NCBI RefSeq assembly: GCF_014839805.1
Contig: NC_051126.1
Span: forward strand, 8,316,609-8,380,608
Direction: 5' to 3'
From: Manduca sexta
Lineage: Eukaryota; Arthropoda; Insecta; Lepidoptera; Sphingidae
DNA: 64,000 nucleotides
In this document: one piece after another, positions 37,855 to 50,514 of the stretch
Layout of the letters: each line of letters opens with the position of its first letter
Position numbering within the stretch: position 1 is the stretch's first letter
Position numbers and translations under genes: made by a program
Notes under the pieces: model-generated
The model's database searches: none
What the model saw: the letters and a program-made list of their open reading frames with translations, nothing else
Told to the model about the DNA's origin: nothing

Positions 37855-38056
37855 GCCTTATATGTAGTTCACTGTTTATGTTCAGCTATAAATATTTTTC
37901 ATAACTTAGGCTTAATTTTAGTAAGGTCCGAATCAGCTATGTATATAGCCTCGTAAAGTGTTCAAACATTTTGGATGTCTGTCAGATAATTTTGTAGAAA
38001 CTGATTTTGTGTTACGGTATACGAGAAGGTGCTACGTTTGCTCAATTTTGAAAAAT

Positions 38057-38177
38057 AATAAATATCTAAATGTTAATCTTGTTGGACAAAAATGAACTGA
38101 CTTGTGAAATAAGTGATATCGATGTCAGAATATAGGTACTGAAAAATTAATATTGTTAGATATTAAATAGAAATAAA
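38057..38177 (+). terminator. Candidate polyadenylation signals for Cht7
   Basis: AATAAA hexamers occur at 38057-38062 and 38172-38177, about 200 and 320 bases past the stop. In DNA this AT-rich such hexamers are common by chance, and no clear GU-rich downstream element was picked out. A longer 3' UTR cannot be ruled out. Confidence 0.25.
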
Positions 38178-38449
38178 TTATTATGTTTGGATACCACGAA
38201 ATTAGTTTCTCATGTTAAAGGAACGCTAACATTTTGTAATAAATTTAGTAATACAACAGTAACAAACAGATAAATCCACCTACTATAGGTACTTATGTAA
38301 TTATTTACAATAATATTTATTGGCGTTTAGTTTGCATATCGGATAGTTGATGAGAGGACTAGTGTGATATAATGTAAATTTCTTAACATTATTTGAAAAA
38401 TATAAACAATAGGTCTATCTATAAATCTTATATTAAATTATGTGGGCCA

Positions 38450-38623
38450 ATTGCACCAACAAAATTATAGCTAACCGAGACTAAAAATGCATTCGTTCCA
38501 GTCATTTTGAATCCTAATACTATTATTAGGATACAATGACTGAAATATTGACAATGTCATTATTGACAGCATTATTTTTAACTCTCGATTAAGTTGGATT
38601 CAACATTGTTTTGTTGGTACAAT
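38450..38623. mobile_element. MITE with 15-bp terminal inverted repeats, downstream of Cht7
   Basis: Left end 'attgcaccaacaaaa' (38450-38464) and right end 'ttttgttggtacaat' (38609-38623) match at 14 of 15 positions. The centre is also palindromic ('agtcatt', 'aatcctaata', then 'tattagga', 'aatgact'), so the whole element can fold on itself. About 174 bp, no ORF. Confidence 0.65.
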
Positions 38624-39215
38624 ACCCCTGATATGTAAAGATGGGACAGACAAAGTTTTTTCTGATCGTTTCTTTTGCAACTTAGAGCGTCATGTATAAA
38701 ATTTTGCTCAATTTTTCAAAAAACGTGAAGTTAGTAAGCTTGTCTGACCTTTCTCCCGTTACGTATATTTTTCTCTCCCAAAGGTACACAATATGCCAAC
38801 CGATTGTAACGAATCTATGAATAATAAAATATGCTCTCTCTTTTTATACATTGCTTACGACACTTATTTTAGTGGTATTTTTTATTTTGTTCTTTAACAT
38901 TTTTATATGAAGCAAATTATAACAAACAATTATAATTAACATAATATTTTGTGAAATAATTTTTGTTTCTATGGGATATTTTTGTACCTTTAATTTACCA
39001 CATATTTATTTTATGTGCGTAAGTATTTATCTAGTTGCGAATTGTGTATTTTTGGGACAATGATTTATTATACTTTAGTTACAAAACTGAAGCTTTTATT
39101 TTATATAATATGTACATTAATTTCAAATACTCAACTCAGCTAAAATCACTGCCTTTTTTACTGCCTATCGTGGTCTTAGAAAAATGAAAAAAAATTATGT
39201 GTTTATAACACGTGA

Positions 39216-39346
39216 CCGATTCTAAAGTTACTGACAATTTAAACGTCAACGAACGGTTAAGTTATCGTTTAGTTCAGGTGTTACCCACTACGTTAAAGAA
39301 GGGAATAAAATGTTAAGTGGTCACTCGCTAGTAACTTTAGAATCGG
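39216..39346. mobile_element. MITE with perfect 17-bp terminal inverted repeats
   Basis: 'ccgattctaaagttact' (39216-39232) is exactly mirrored by 'agtaactttagaatcgg' (39330-39346). 131 bp in total, no coding capacity. Confidence 0.65.
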
Positions 39347-39923
39347 AACTTTATATTAATTGTAATAATGAATTACTTATAAGCTTGTAAATATTGTATT
39401 TAGATGCAAACGAGATGTAAGAGTATTATTAAAGATTTTTTTAATAAGCCTTTGTTTAATTTGTATTTTATGTCACCGTCTTAAAAGACGATCTTTAGGA
39501 CGCGTGGCAATTTTCTATCCCCAACTTTGATTTCAAATGACTTCAGAATTTTTTAAAAACTATTTAGCACCGACATCTAGTAGTTATTTTTTTTACTAAT
39601 TGCGTGTGAAAAAAAAATGAGGTCGAAGCTTAGGTAATCGGACATTATTAAATATCATATTCTTATTATATTATACTAAAAACAAAATAAATTTAAAATA
39701 GATACAGCCACGAGGAGTGGTTACTAAAATAATAGTTTAAAACACAAGCCACGGCCTCTGCAAATGGAATAGCAATTACCCAAGAGTGTTAAATCATCGT
39801 TGCAGCTTGTGCTGCACCTGGCGGGTATTAATCGCTCCTTACAATGGTTATTTCATACATAAAATGTGATCTGGTTTATATTACCGTTCCACCAATTTAC
39901 ATTTATTTTATGTCTGTACAAAA

Positions 39924-40490
39924 ATGTATACAGATGGACTTAGACCCTTTTTTTTTGTTTTACGCGGGGAAAAAAACGCGTTGTCGCTACCACCACTTGG
40001 AGGGTCAGTGGAATGGTTATGTTGGTTTCACCGGTCTTACGGCCCAATGTCGACGCTCGGAAGTATAACATCATCCGAGCGAGCGTTGGACCGAGTCGCT
40101 AACCCTTGTATACCCTACACCGGCATACCAACCAAAACCCGCGGTGGCCTTCTGTGGGACTGCCCCGGGGTATCTTGTTGCACTAAGATAGCTGCACGGA
40201 CCCGTCCCTGCGCGATACCGCATTGCGGCACCTCTCTAATTGAAGGGGCTAAGATGCCCCACATGCTGAATGACGCCTTTGGAGTCTACGACATCGGGAG
40301 ACCTACTACGCGCATTGTCGTCCACCTCAAACTCGGTGTAGACGAACGAGCAGCTCCCCACTGCTCGCCCTCGACTCTCTCTAAGCCCCAATTAGTCGCC
40401 TCTTACGACAGGCAGAGGATACCGTGGCGGAATTCTTTAGATGCCCCAGGCCACAGGGAGATGGACTTAGACCTAAACAACGTTTACGGT
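39924..40490 (+). repeat. GC-rich, repeat-like block with a 195-codon open frame
   Basis: This block of about 530 bases is strikingly GC-rich beside its AT-rich flanks. It carries 'gtcgcctcttacgacaggc' and 'ataccgtggcggaattctt', which I associate with 3' ends of lepidopteran LINEs. The + frame of 195 codons (39924-40511) has no recognised domain and a composition expected of GC-rich non-coding DNA. I call it LINE-derived rather than a gene, but could not confirm the family. Confidence 0.4.
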
Positions 40491-41041
40491 AAAGCAGAAA
40501 TAAAACAATAATCTATTGATAATTAGTGAAAATATAAAGTAGATAAACTGACTGAAATATTCAGAAGGATTTTGATGAAGAAAAACTCTTAACTCATATA
40601 CATTCACTATTTTATTATGGTACTAAAATAACGAGTGTATTGCACGAAAAATGTTATTCGAAAAAGTAGATTAGCTGTTCTTGTGTTGGTATGCTGGATA
40701 CAAACAACTGATAGTGTTGCTACAATATAGAAAATATTATTAAATTATTAAGTTAGACAATTGAGTATTTACGATCGATTAATAAAGTATAATGAAGGTA
40801 ATCCGAAAATAAACTAATCTATGCTATAAGTATAATAATAAAATAAAATTTATTATGAGATATGGTTAAAGATTAGTATAATAATTTATACCTTAATTCA
40901 CTACCGTAAGGTGTATATAATTACAGTTGACCCAAAAACAAACGTCTCTTTTGTCAGAAAATAATAGTAACTTGGTTAAACCTATAATCCTTTAATCCTG
41001 GTCTGATCAAAACAACTACTTATATGGGCTATATATATATA

Positions 41042-41355
41042 TGTCGCCGCAGCACCTCGTTATTCCTTGAATTGGTGAATTTCCGGAGCGATAGTGACGC
41101 CATCTATCATTACATCGAGGAAGTATTAGAAGAGGAGGGAGGTCGACTGCTGTCAATATAAGGACCGGCCGAACGACGAGAGCTCAATCTTGTTGTCTTG
41201 TTTTTGTACGAGTCTTATTTGGACGCTCGAACCGAGCACATTGTGTATTCCGCTAGTGTTACTATGCAGTAAATTGTTAGTGAAGTAAAGAAGTGTTTCA
41301 ATAATTGAATAACTGTCTGGAAAATAAATATAGACCGGTGATACTTTACCGGTCA
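41042..41355 (+). mobile_element. Possible solo LTR
   Basis: A GC-richer block starting TGTCGCCG and ending near GGTCA. It has a TATA-like 'caatataagg' (about 41154), then CpG-rich sequence, and A-rich 'aaaataaata' near the end, an order like a retrotransposon LTR. No matching second LTR or internal region is present, and no clear target-site duplication. GACCGG/CCGGTC form a small hairpin at its end (41333-41354). Confidence 0.3.
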
Positions 41356-41399
41356 TGTAAAAAAATAACCAAGTAAAGAGTTTTCACTACGTTTGTTGC

Positions 41400-41502
<103 letters not shown>

Positions 41503-44500
41503 CAACAGAAGGGACATGCTATTAGGATTTTTGTATATTTTTTTCTTTTACCTGCTTTACTGCGGTCATCAAACAGAAACAAGATAAAATGAAAGTATCA
41601 CACAAACTAGAAAAGTAACTATACATTTTACTCACATGTTAATGAAAATAAAATAATATTACAATACACGAAATTGATGGATAGTAATATGAAATTTAGG
41701 TTTTACGACAAAAATATATTAAAAATACGCCGCTCATGAAATAAAGCTTAAATTGAAATGACAGAAACATTTCCCGACTTCTTTATATGTAGTCTTTTAT
41801 GCCAAATGGTTACATTCATCGTTACAATTGTTAGAGCTTTTACAAAGAGTTATTCTGATTGCGACGAACAATTGCAAAGAAAGACCACAGTTTTGTTTCA
41901 TTGACTTTACTGTTATTTTAGGTGATATTGTAATCTACGTTCTCATTTTATACGTCACAATCTAAATTGGTTCATCAATTAACTGCTGACATTTTTTTAT
42001 GTATAGCGACTACCGACAGAAAAATCAAAATTTGATTAATTAACATTCATTCAATCTTCGTACCGCAGCGGGATTTCAGTCGAGTTTGAGGCGGGATAAG
42101 CAGTTTTTTTTTAATTGGCAGTATGGGATAAAGCGCGTTTAGGGCTATCTGTCTGATACTAAGTAATTATTACTAAGTGTTTCTCGTGTCTCTAGTAGGA
42201 TAAACGCATTTACCGCGATAAAAATACCACTGACAAATTTTCGGGGATAAAAAATAGACAAAATACAAATATAGTTAAGCTAAGTCTACAACCTTATTTA
42301 TGTAACTTGTTTAAATTTGTTCAGCGGTCTCCGCATTTAATTCTCCAACTTCCATATACGTTTACAAACTATTGGGTAATAATATTAATGATAATAATCA
42401 AACTCTGATCCTACTAGAAATAAAGAACTAATTCCTACGATAAGTAAAATGTCTAATTAACTATTCTCATACGGTAGGCTTATAAGATTCTAATGTCACC
42501 GTATAGTCTATACGCTAAGAGGCTATTTAGGATGAAACTCAATGCCAGCAATTCTCAGTTCTATAAAACCTACAAGTTGTAAATGCGATTACGCGGTAAT
42601 GGATAGAAGTAAAACGTACATGTCTCTCATTTCCTTTTAATCTTTATGAGTTGTAACTTTGATTAAGACTTTAACAATAAACATTGTTAATTTGCGTTTT
42701 GTGTTTGAACAGCAAAGTATAATTATTTTGACGTGATAAAGACGGTAATAAACACCGATTTGTATCTAATAAGCAACATTCTACATAAAGGGGAATAATT
42801 TAATCATAATCTTTACTGACTGTTGTAATCTTACTTATTACTAATCTTATAAATGCGAAAGTTGGTGAAAATGTTTGGATATTTGTTAAAAGGAAACACA
42901 GAAACAGCTGAAAGAATTTCAATGGCATTTGGCACAAAGGGTAGATAGACCATGTCCTACATTAACACTTAGGTTTATTTACTTTTTGTCACGCTAATTT
43001 ACTCCCATAAGAAATAATGTTGTGTTATGTAATAGTGTCGTAAAGTATTTTAGGGACTTTTGTAACTGGAAAAGCTTATCACGCGCGAAGCCACGGGCTA
43101 CACGTAGTATGATGTAAAGTATAAACTATATAACTACTTATACAAAGTTATTGTGGTGACTTATTATTCCTACTTCTCCCTATCTTAATTACATGCGAAA
43201 TTGTAAATTCTGTTAGTGGTAATTGGTTGAATACAAAACAATTATTGTTCCTATTATTTCAGAGGTTAGACTAAACATATAATAACTGCTGGATGTTGTC
43301 CTACTGTTCTCAAATAATTCTGACCGCACATCCTTTGTTGAACACCCAAGCTTATTCACAGTCTGTTTATTACTAGATTGTGGGAACACAAAATTGAACC
43401 AACCTTCTATCACAGGAAGGAAATATTAAAGTAAGAAATATGAAACATTACAAACATTTAGAGCTATTAATAGTTGCTTAGAAATGTCGAAGGATAAATA
43501 CAAAATAACAACAACTGTTTTGCCTACCTAATTACAAATTATATTTGAATGGTATTCTAAATACACTGAAAAGACAAAATGAGAGAAGTTCTTTAATTAG
43601 CTTTTTTTATAATAACAGTAAAATATAACACACGCCATACTTACCGTAAACCTTAACTTTTATACCCGAAGATTAATTTTAATAAAGCAGAACTCACGTG
43701 GCTTTTAACCTTCCCTCATTCAAGCCCTTAATGCAATGTGCAGTTATTATGCGTCTTTTAACCATAGAATTTCATATCCGTTTATACAAAGGAATATGAA
43801 TTCACGAACTTTAAATATAAAGCTCGTTCTAGCTTGTACTTTTTTAATAATACTTATGCACATAAGCGGACGAAATGGTTAAGCATATTTCCCGATTAAA
43901 GCCTGAAATTACCAATTGGTACTTCATATTTGTTGGAACGAGAATAAATGACAGTAATAAAAGAATGTAACATCAGCAAAAAAGAATTTATGCATAGATT
44001 CATACTCTTCATTAAAATAATCAGCTATGGCATGATCGTCTTCAAGTCATCGTTTTCAAATATTTAACGCGATATTTTACCAGACATACAATTTCAAACC
44101 TCAGGCGTGTATAATAATGTCACAACCTCAAAGTCTAAGGATTTGAAGTGCCTTAAATAAATATACCAATTTACGTACTACTACAACTTTAGGATTTTAA
44201 AATTACAAACTTACTGTAAAATGATTATTACTTAGTCAACATTGAAAACAAATCTAAAAGAATTAATGAATCAATTTGAGTAGTCAATATAAGATAACTA
44301 TCCAATTTGTTGTTTATTGAGTGATGTAAATCATTGCAAATTGATTCTAATTAGACCATCCATAAAGATATAAAATACACTTTAAATACACTTCCAGGGT
44401 AACTTAAACAACACTTTATTTCAATAAACACTGTGTTGTAAATTCACTGGACCAAAAATTTTGTACGGAATTAGTTTGTTAGCCATAGTCGACTATCCAT

Positions 44501-45864
44501 CGCGATTAAGGTCTTAGATCACGCGCAAACACTTAATTTGAAAGCATTTGTTGCCGACAGCCCGTATAGAACCTAACTGGGGAACGATAAATTCACTGCA
44601 ACTTTACTTTTACAATCTCAAGATATGGCATCCGACTTGGTTATTATATTCGGGAAAAATATAATACTTTTAAAATAAAAAGAACAAATCGATTTAGTTT
44701 CGAACTGCGTAAATAGTGTCGCGAAAAAGAATAGAGTTTTAGACATGTTATGTTTCTTTTATTTTATCTGCTTATTAGTTATTTTTATGTGATTAAATAC
44801 TATTGAAATAATAATATATTATGCAATACTAATAAGTGACGCCAAGACCAATTATACTTTTCAGCTTAGTGCTTACGTGTTGATTGAGTTTTCAATTTTA
44901 TAATCGATTAACCCAATTAAATACTACGTTATCCTTAGAATGTAAGGTAGGCAGATACAAAACGAATATAACATAAACTAAACCGGTGAATAGTAACATA
45001 ATATATAAATATATTATATTTTTTTATATATCGGATGTGTGCGAATACCGGTATTTCGTGTGGCCTTTTCATTGTGCAATTCTTAAAATATTTTTTTCCA
45101 CATATAAATATTTTTAAAAACAAAATAAAAATATATTCGCGTTGAATAAATTTAATTGTTGAGGTCGTCTGAATGCTTTAAATGTTGCTAACGATTTCCT
45201 GATATTATTAAATGTCGAAGGTTATATCTTTACACCAAAAAGCAACAGAAAGGTAACGATTGTTCTACATGACTGAAAATGTATCGCTACATCTTAATGC
45301 CAGTGGCGAACGGTGAAAAGGGAACCCGACACAATATATAGGTAGTAATACGCATAAGTACGGTCTGCAAATCATTCCAATGATAATTAGATTCTACATA
45401 AAGAGAAACCGGTAGGAATCGGGTTATACGGACCCTTTGACTGATATATACACAAAATACGTGCAAAAAAACCTCGGCAAAATGATCACCTTAACAAATC
45501 TCTCACGGATCGCCATTGATACTCCTCTTTTATCATCTCAAACATTAGTCAATATTCCATTTAAACGCTCGCGTGAGAATGAATAGTGAAGAAAATTACA
45601 CTAACGTATAATGGGGAATTTTCATTAGATGATTGTTTCAGTTGGAGCTCTTTGAAATGCATCGTGTGTGTACCTGTAGGGAATCTACAATACATTAGTC
45701 GAAGTGCTTTCCACTAGGATTAATAGTACTTAGGTATATTCCGAACAAAATTAACTATGGAATGGACTAGTACATATTCAGTGGATGTAAGCTGTTAGTT
45801 TTTATTCAGTTTGTTGTGAAGTTTTATCTCAATTATTGTTTGGAGTTGTAACAACTCAGGTTGT

Positions 45865-46003
45865 AGCCAAGTGGTCAGATGGCGAGACGACTTGCACAAG
45901 AGGACCAGCAGCGACTAAATGCATAAAACAGCAGACTCATCTCTGTGGCGTGCCTTGGGAGAGGCTGTTGTCCAGCAGGGGATTGCAACGGGCTGATGAT
46001 GAG
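45865..46003 (+). pseudogene. LINE reverse-transcriptase C-terminal fragment 1
   Basis: One frame ends MHKTADSSLWRALGEA followed by VVQQ, close to the 'W...A.DR..WR.LGEAYVQQW' end of RTE-like reverse transcriptases, and closes with 'gggctgatgatga', a usual 3' end of these LINEs. Everything upstream of about 50 codons is lost. Confidence 0.6.
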
Positions 46004-46039
46004 TCGTAGCCAAGACGCCTTTCTACAATCGTTTACGCT

Positions 46040-46277
46040 AATCAAATAAAAATATGCAGGGCACATAGCTCGCAAAACTGACGGCAGGTGGGGCAAAAAA
46101 GTTCTCGAGTGGAGACCACACCGGCAAGCGCAGCTTTGGACGTCAACCTGCAAGGTGGACCGACGACTTGATTAAGGTCGCAGAAACACCTGGATGCAGG
46201 CCACTTTCAACAAGTCCGTCTGGAAATCTTTGGGGGAGGCCAATGTTCAGGATCGGACTTTATGTGGCTGATGATGA
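46040..46277 (+). pseudogene. LINE reverse-transcriptase C-terminal fragment 2, frameshifted
   Basis: The first frame reads AGHIARKTDGRWGKKVLEWRP. A shift is then needed to read RWTDDLIKVAETP, and another to read WKSLGEANVQ. It ends 'gtggctgatgatgat'. The order GHIAR / EWRP / RWTDDL / LGEAxVQ is the C-terminal end of an RTE-type LINE protein. It is dead by frameshifts and 5' truncation, and adjoins fragment 1 in the same orientation. Confidence 0.7.
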
Positions 46278-46914
46278 TATTGTATGGGAAAAACATATCT
46301 CAGATGTTATCCTATTCATTCTTATACATTTTTTTTTGTTTTCTATTCGTATAATCGATTGTAGTAAGACGTCTTAGCTATGGACTCTCTGGTGGTCACG
46401 TTATTATCACACGTAATAAGTACTAGCATGGAACGTAAATATAAATATAAAAATAAACAAAAATTAAGTGCAAATAATTCTCTCAGCAAAAGAAATAATT
46501 TCAATTAGATCAAAATTAAAATGTTTGATTACTTATTGAAGCATCTATCTTCATCAAGATTCTAGAGATAATCATTAATAACGCGTCAAGTGAGACGTTT
46601 TATTACGTGCGAGACTTTAATGGTTATATGAAAGTTAAAAAAGGAATAATTCTATCTTGTAGTTGCGTTAACTTTGTATTTTTTTTTTTACTTTTATACT
46701 ATTTCTCTTTTATTACCTTTTAAGGTTCCGTACCGATCCTTTTCATAAACTCGAATTTTCCAAATTATTATCATCAATAGTTCATTTTCAACTCCATTAT
46801 AATTGAAACGGTAAGACTAGTTTAAGTTTTTTATCTTAACTATGTATATGAAACTCAATTAGGATTATTTATCGGAATGATTGTTTTTATTTTCAAATAA
46901 ATTACAAGAACGCA

Positions 46915-47035
46915 ATTCACTCGATGAGCAGCAATACGCCTATAAATAGTAGCAACACCAACACTTTGAATTGCTAAGCTCTACACACATAGGTAACTGA
47001 GGCACAATCTGTCAAGTTTCATAATTTCCCTTTAA
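46915..47035 (+). repeat. Dispersed repeat, 'cctataaatagtagcaac' family (copy 2)
   Basis: It reads 'cgcctataaatagtagc', 'aacactttgaattgc', then 'cacaatctgtca', matching the first half of 1478-1625. Confidence 0.5.
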
Positions 47036-47514
47036 TTTCCCTTGTAATTGACGTACGTCTGCAAATTCTTTATTCAACACCAAGTTCGTGTGGGTTTAGA
47101 GAAAAGGGTAAATGATGAAAACAAAAGCAAGAAATTGTAGGTTATAATTACATCCCGAAATGTAAACTGTAACTAAATAGAAAGCCTTAACTGGAGTCAC
47201 AAGACTAATAATGTTGAAATCGAAAGTACCGGATGGTAAAAAGTACTAAAATGTATTTAATTTTACTGCTTTAGCAACATGCGCTCTTTCAATATACTTG
47301 TAATTGTATTGTACATACCTTTACACTCACACTGTTACTCCGGAATGATTAATAGAACCGCGTCTGGTACACCCACTTTTTGCTACGTGTAATGTGTATT
47401 CAATTTCAGTCCACAATGTGTTAAGGGTCGACTGCATTGCCTCATCCACCACAAATTCCAGATTTCAATCTACACCTTAATAATAGTAGTTTTCTGATTT
47501 TGTATTTGTTTGAT

Positions 47515-47634
47515 GATTTTGCGACATTGGTTTTATACGTATTGGAAATCTGCCCAATTTTATCCGTTTTTTTAACCTACTCTTAATGTTTCGAACAAAT
47601 GTCGCTTAAGTCAATTAGTCTGCCAACGGTCGAT
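47515..47634. mobile_element. MITE, same family as 4637-4794 (left end missing)
   Basis: It shares 'tttgcgacattggtttta', 'cgtattggaaat', 'tttcgaacaaatgtcgctt' and 'gtcaattagtctgccaac' with 4637-4794. The left inverted repeat is not found. Confidence 0.55.
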
Positions 47635-48057
47635 ACACAGAATTCATGGAAATATTGTGACTGAGTACTTTTCAAACATCACCTAGTACTTAATAGCCCA
47701 CCCTATAAGGGTTCAACAGAAAGCCTAAAATTCAATACACACTTCACGGAATTTTAGGCAATCTTAAATATGATTTAAGTAATTCGAGGTGTTGCTTGCA
47801 CATTCGTCTAAGTGTAAAGCTTTTCCCGCTACAAAAGTCCCTTAAACCCTGAGCGGTGCCAGCACTATCTACTTAATTTGTTTTATTAATAAAAACCATT
47901 ATTTCCTATGAGAGCACATTAACAAGATAAAAAAACCTATATGGTAATCTACGACTTGCTTCATCCGTGCAAAATTTTATCCAAATTTAATCTGTTATTT
48001 ATGCATTTACTTCAAACATCCAAACAATTTTACCAATTCTTGCGTTTATAAGTTAAA

Positions 48058-48096
48058 GATGAGATGAGATGAGATGAGATGAAATAAGATAAGATT
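48058..48096. repeat. GAGAT-type pentanucleotide repeat
   Basis: About seven to eight units of 'gatga'/'gagat', degenerating to 'gataa' on the right. Confidence 0.85.
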
Positions 48097-48715
48097 TAAG
48101 TGACTAATGTGCTATATAAATAGCTGGTTAACATTAGAAATACAACGATGCAATCTTAAGATAACCTTATATGTCACACGTTACTTCAACTAAGAATTGA
48201 ATTTCCAACTTCCTCTTTCAAGAATTTTGAGGATTTGTAGAAACTCCTTTGCAGTAAAAGAATTTAAACTTCAACAAGTATTGGAATTTCTCTCACGTAT
48301 CTAATATACGGAAACAAATATCTGAAGCACAAAAGACATCACAAAAGTCAGTGTTTATATCTTGCATGTGCATTACACGTCTTCGGTTCGGATACGTGAC
48401 TATCTTACATTTCGGGATGAATTTCAAGTATTCTAACACGATACAATATAATAGTATGTGCATTTAACGTGCAATATTCTACCATTCAAATGTTTACATC
48501 ATTTACAGTTGCAATTTATGGAATTTTTAACGTAAAGTTACAGCTAAATTTACATTGATTGTACATGCGTATACGCAGTTTTTTCTACGAACAGGTCAAG
48601 GCGCCCCAATGACGACGAATACAAAGTTTGCTCTTGTTTGCTACGATAATTGCGTTTAAGAATTTAGCCATAAAAACATCATAGAGAGACAGAATAACTT
48701 GCATTTATTATAATA

Positions 48716-48990
48716 ATAGCTGTGCATGTGGCTTCACCCGCTTGGAAATCGGTGTGTCCAAAATTTATTCCCGCGTAAATCCTGACCCACGAGATTTTTT
48801 ACAACCACGCGAAGTCTTCAACAGTAATCGCTATATTTCTGTCAATTTACATAAAACCGTGATGTGCTATTAATTTAAACCTTCCTTAAGTATTGCACTA
48901 TCTTTTAGTAACAATCGTACAAAAATCCGTTCAGTAGATTTTGAGAAAAGCGATGATTCATACAGACGGCTTTTGCGGACTTTGTTTTAT
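48716..48990 (+). repeat. Dispersed repeat, 'cgcggcttcgcc' family (copy 3, diverged)
   Basis: It starts 'atgtggcttcacccgc', ends with 'aatccgttcagtagattt' and 'gagaaaagcgatgattc', and closes with 'ataatatgtatagatag'. The tail matches the other copies; the middle is diverged. Confidence 0.5.
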
Positions 48991-49361
48991 AATATGTATA
49001 GATAGATAAGTATGAAATACTGTTAGTACGTCAATAAAATGCTTTTCTGTTTGTGCCATCAGAATTAAATTGCTAAAAAACTGACCATAGACATACAAAC
49101 AACACTAAGTACACATTTGTAATATTTGGTACGTATATAATCTCTTCGTGTCTCGGAGTTCTAAGTTCTAGTTTTAAACTGCAGTAGTTGTAAACTTACA
49201 ACTTTGTGCCTTGAGAATTATGAAGTAATTTAGTTTATTTATTATTGCCATATTGCACGCAAGGGTTACGTTTTAGATTGTAAACTATGGTCAGAATTAT
49301 ATTGCTCCTATCTTTGCTCGATTTAAAAAAGGACGTATCTATATTCAGCTCATTTAAATTA

Positions 49362-49668
49362 TATATAATAATAATATTAGCTCTGCATTTTCTATTCTCC
49401 TACAATTGGGCACGGGCCTGCTCAATTACTCAGAGGGGTTAGGCCTTAATATAACGCTGGCCAAGTGCAAATTAGCAGACTTCACATAACCTTAAAATTA
49501 TTTTTGTAAACGTCTTAGATATGCACGTTTCCTCACGATGTTTTCCGTCACCGTTAAAGCAAGCGATAATTCACAAAGAATACACACATATTTAAATAAT
49601 TCACAGGTACAAGTCTTTGAGTTTGAACCTGATTTATTCATACCGGCATTCTATTCCACTATCAAATA
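49362..49668 (-). mobile_element. SINE family A (copy 3), diverged
   Basis: In reverse complement it has the tail 'aataataatattagctc', the body 'cctcacgatgttttccg' and a degraded head ('gtttgaacctg' B box, 'ggcattctattccac'). Confidence 0.7.
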
Positions 49669-50086
49669 GACTTTTGCCATTTATGTTTATATAAATTATA
49701 TTTTCTGCAATTGTCTCAAACATTTTTACTATTTTTATATTCTTTTGAACTGTCTGGATTTAAGACTAAAAAGATCTGCATAATAGCAACATTAAGCAGC
49801 GCTAAATCTTTTGAGTTTTATCGTAACGCAGCGAGTTCTACGCTCCTTATCTTTACGAGTGTTTCAGGGAAAATGGTAACAGACTGTGCAGAGACCGTTT
49901 ATTTTATTTCTAGTTCCTTGAGAATTTTATATAGCGACTCGTCGAGTCCCACACAAGTAATACTAATTATAACTTATATCCAGATGACTTTCAGTCCAAT
50001 CGCTATCAATACTTTACGGGACCATCTGCTCGAATCGTTTTAAGATTATTAATAAATTTCATCAAAATCGTTCCAGGAGATTCGAA

Positions 50087-50275
50087 GGTATTATGGAACA
50101 TACACACAACATTGTGGCCAGTGTAATTACTGGACATAATAAGACTTAATATTTCATTTCTCAAGATGGTGAGCGCAGTGGAATACCAAACGATACTTTG
50201 TAATTCGAGGTATTTGATGGTGTTATTGCTGTTTAGGGCGGTTTTATTGCTTACCATCATATCAACGATAATCGG
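50087..50275 (+). repeat. Dispersed repeat, 'ggtaggtaccacc' family (copy 1, 3' half)
   Basis: It shares 'ccagtgtaa..actgga', 'cataatg/aagactt', 'gcagtggaataccaaa' and 'atactttgtaattcgagg' with 50515-50815, about 430 bases downstream in the same orientation. It lacks the 5' half. Confidence 0.6.
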
Positions 50276-50514
50276 AATAATAAACAAATCACAAATATTT
50301 TTTATTAATACTAATATACTTAAAGAGATAGTTTATGAGTATAAAAACACCCACGCAGTGTTATCTTCCTAAATGATAATCATAAAAAGTTTTTTATTCG
50401 TTGCATCTATTAACATACCATAAATTTGATTGAGCTGGTAAATCAGCATATTAAGTTTTTTATAGCACATGCCAGCAAACAAGCAAGTGTGTCATCTGAT
50501 GTTGTTATCTCCAG

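Noticed and set aside
39924..40511. 195-codon open frame as a gene
   Set aside because: No recognisable domain, no splice context, and its DNA carries LINE-like 3' end words. Kept only as a repeat-like block.
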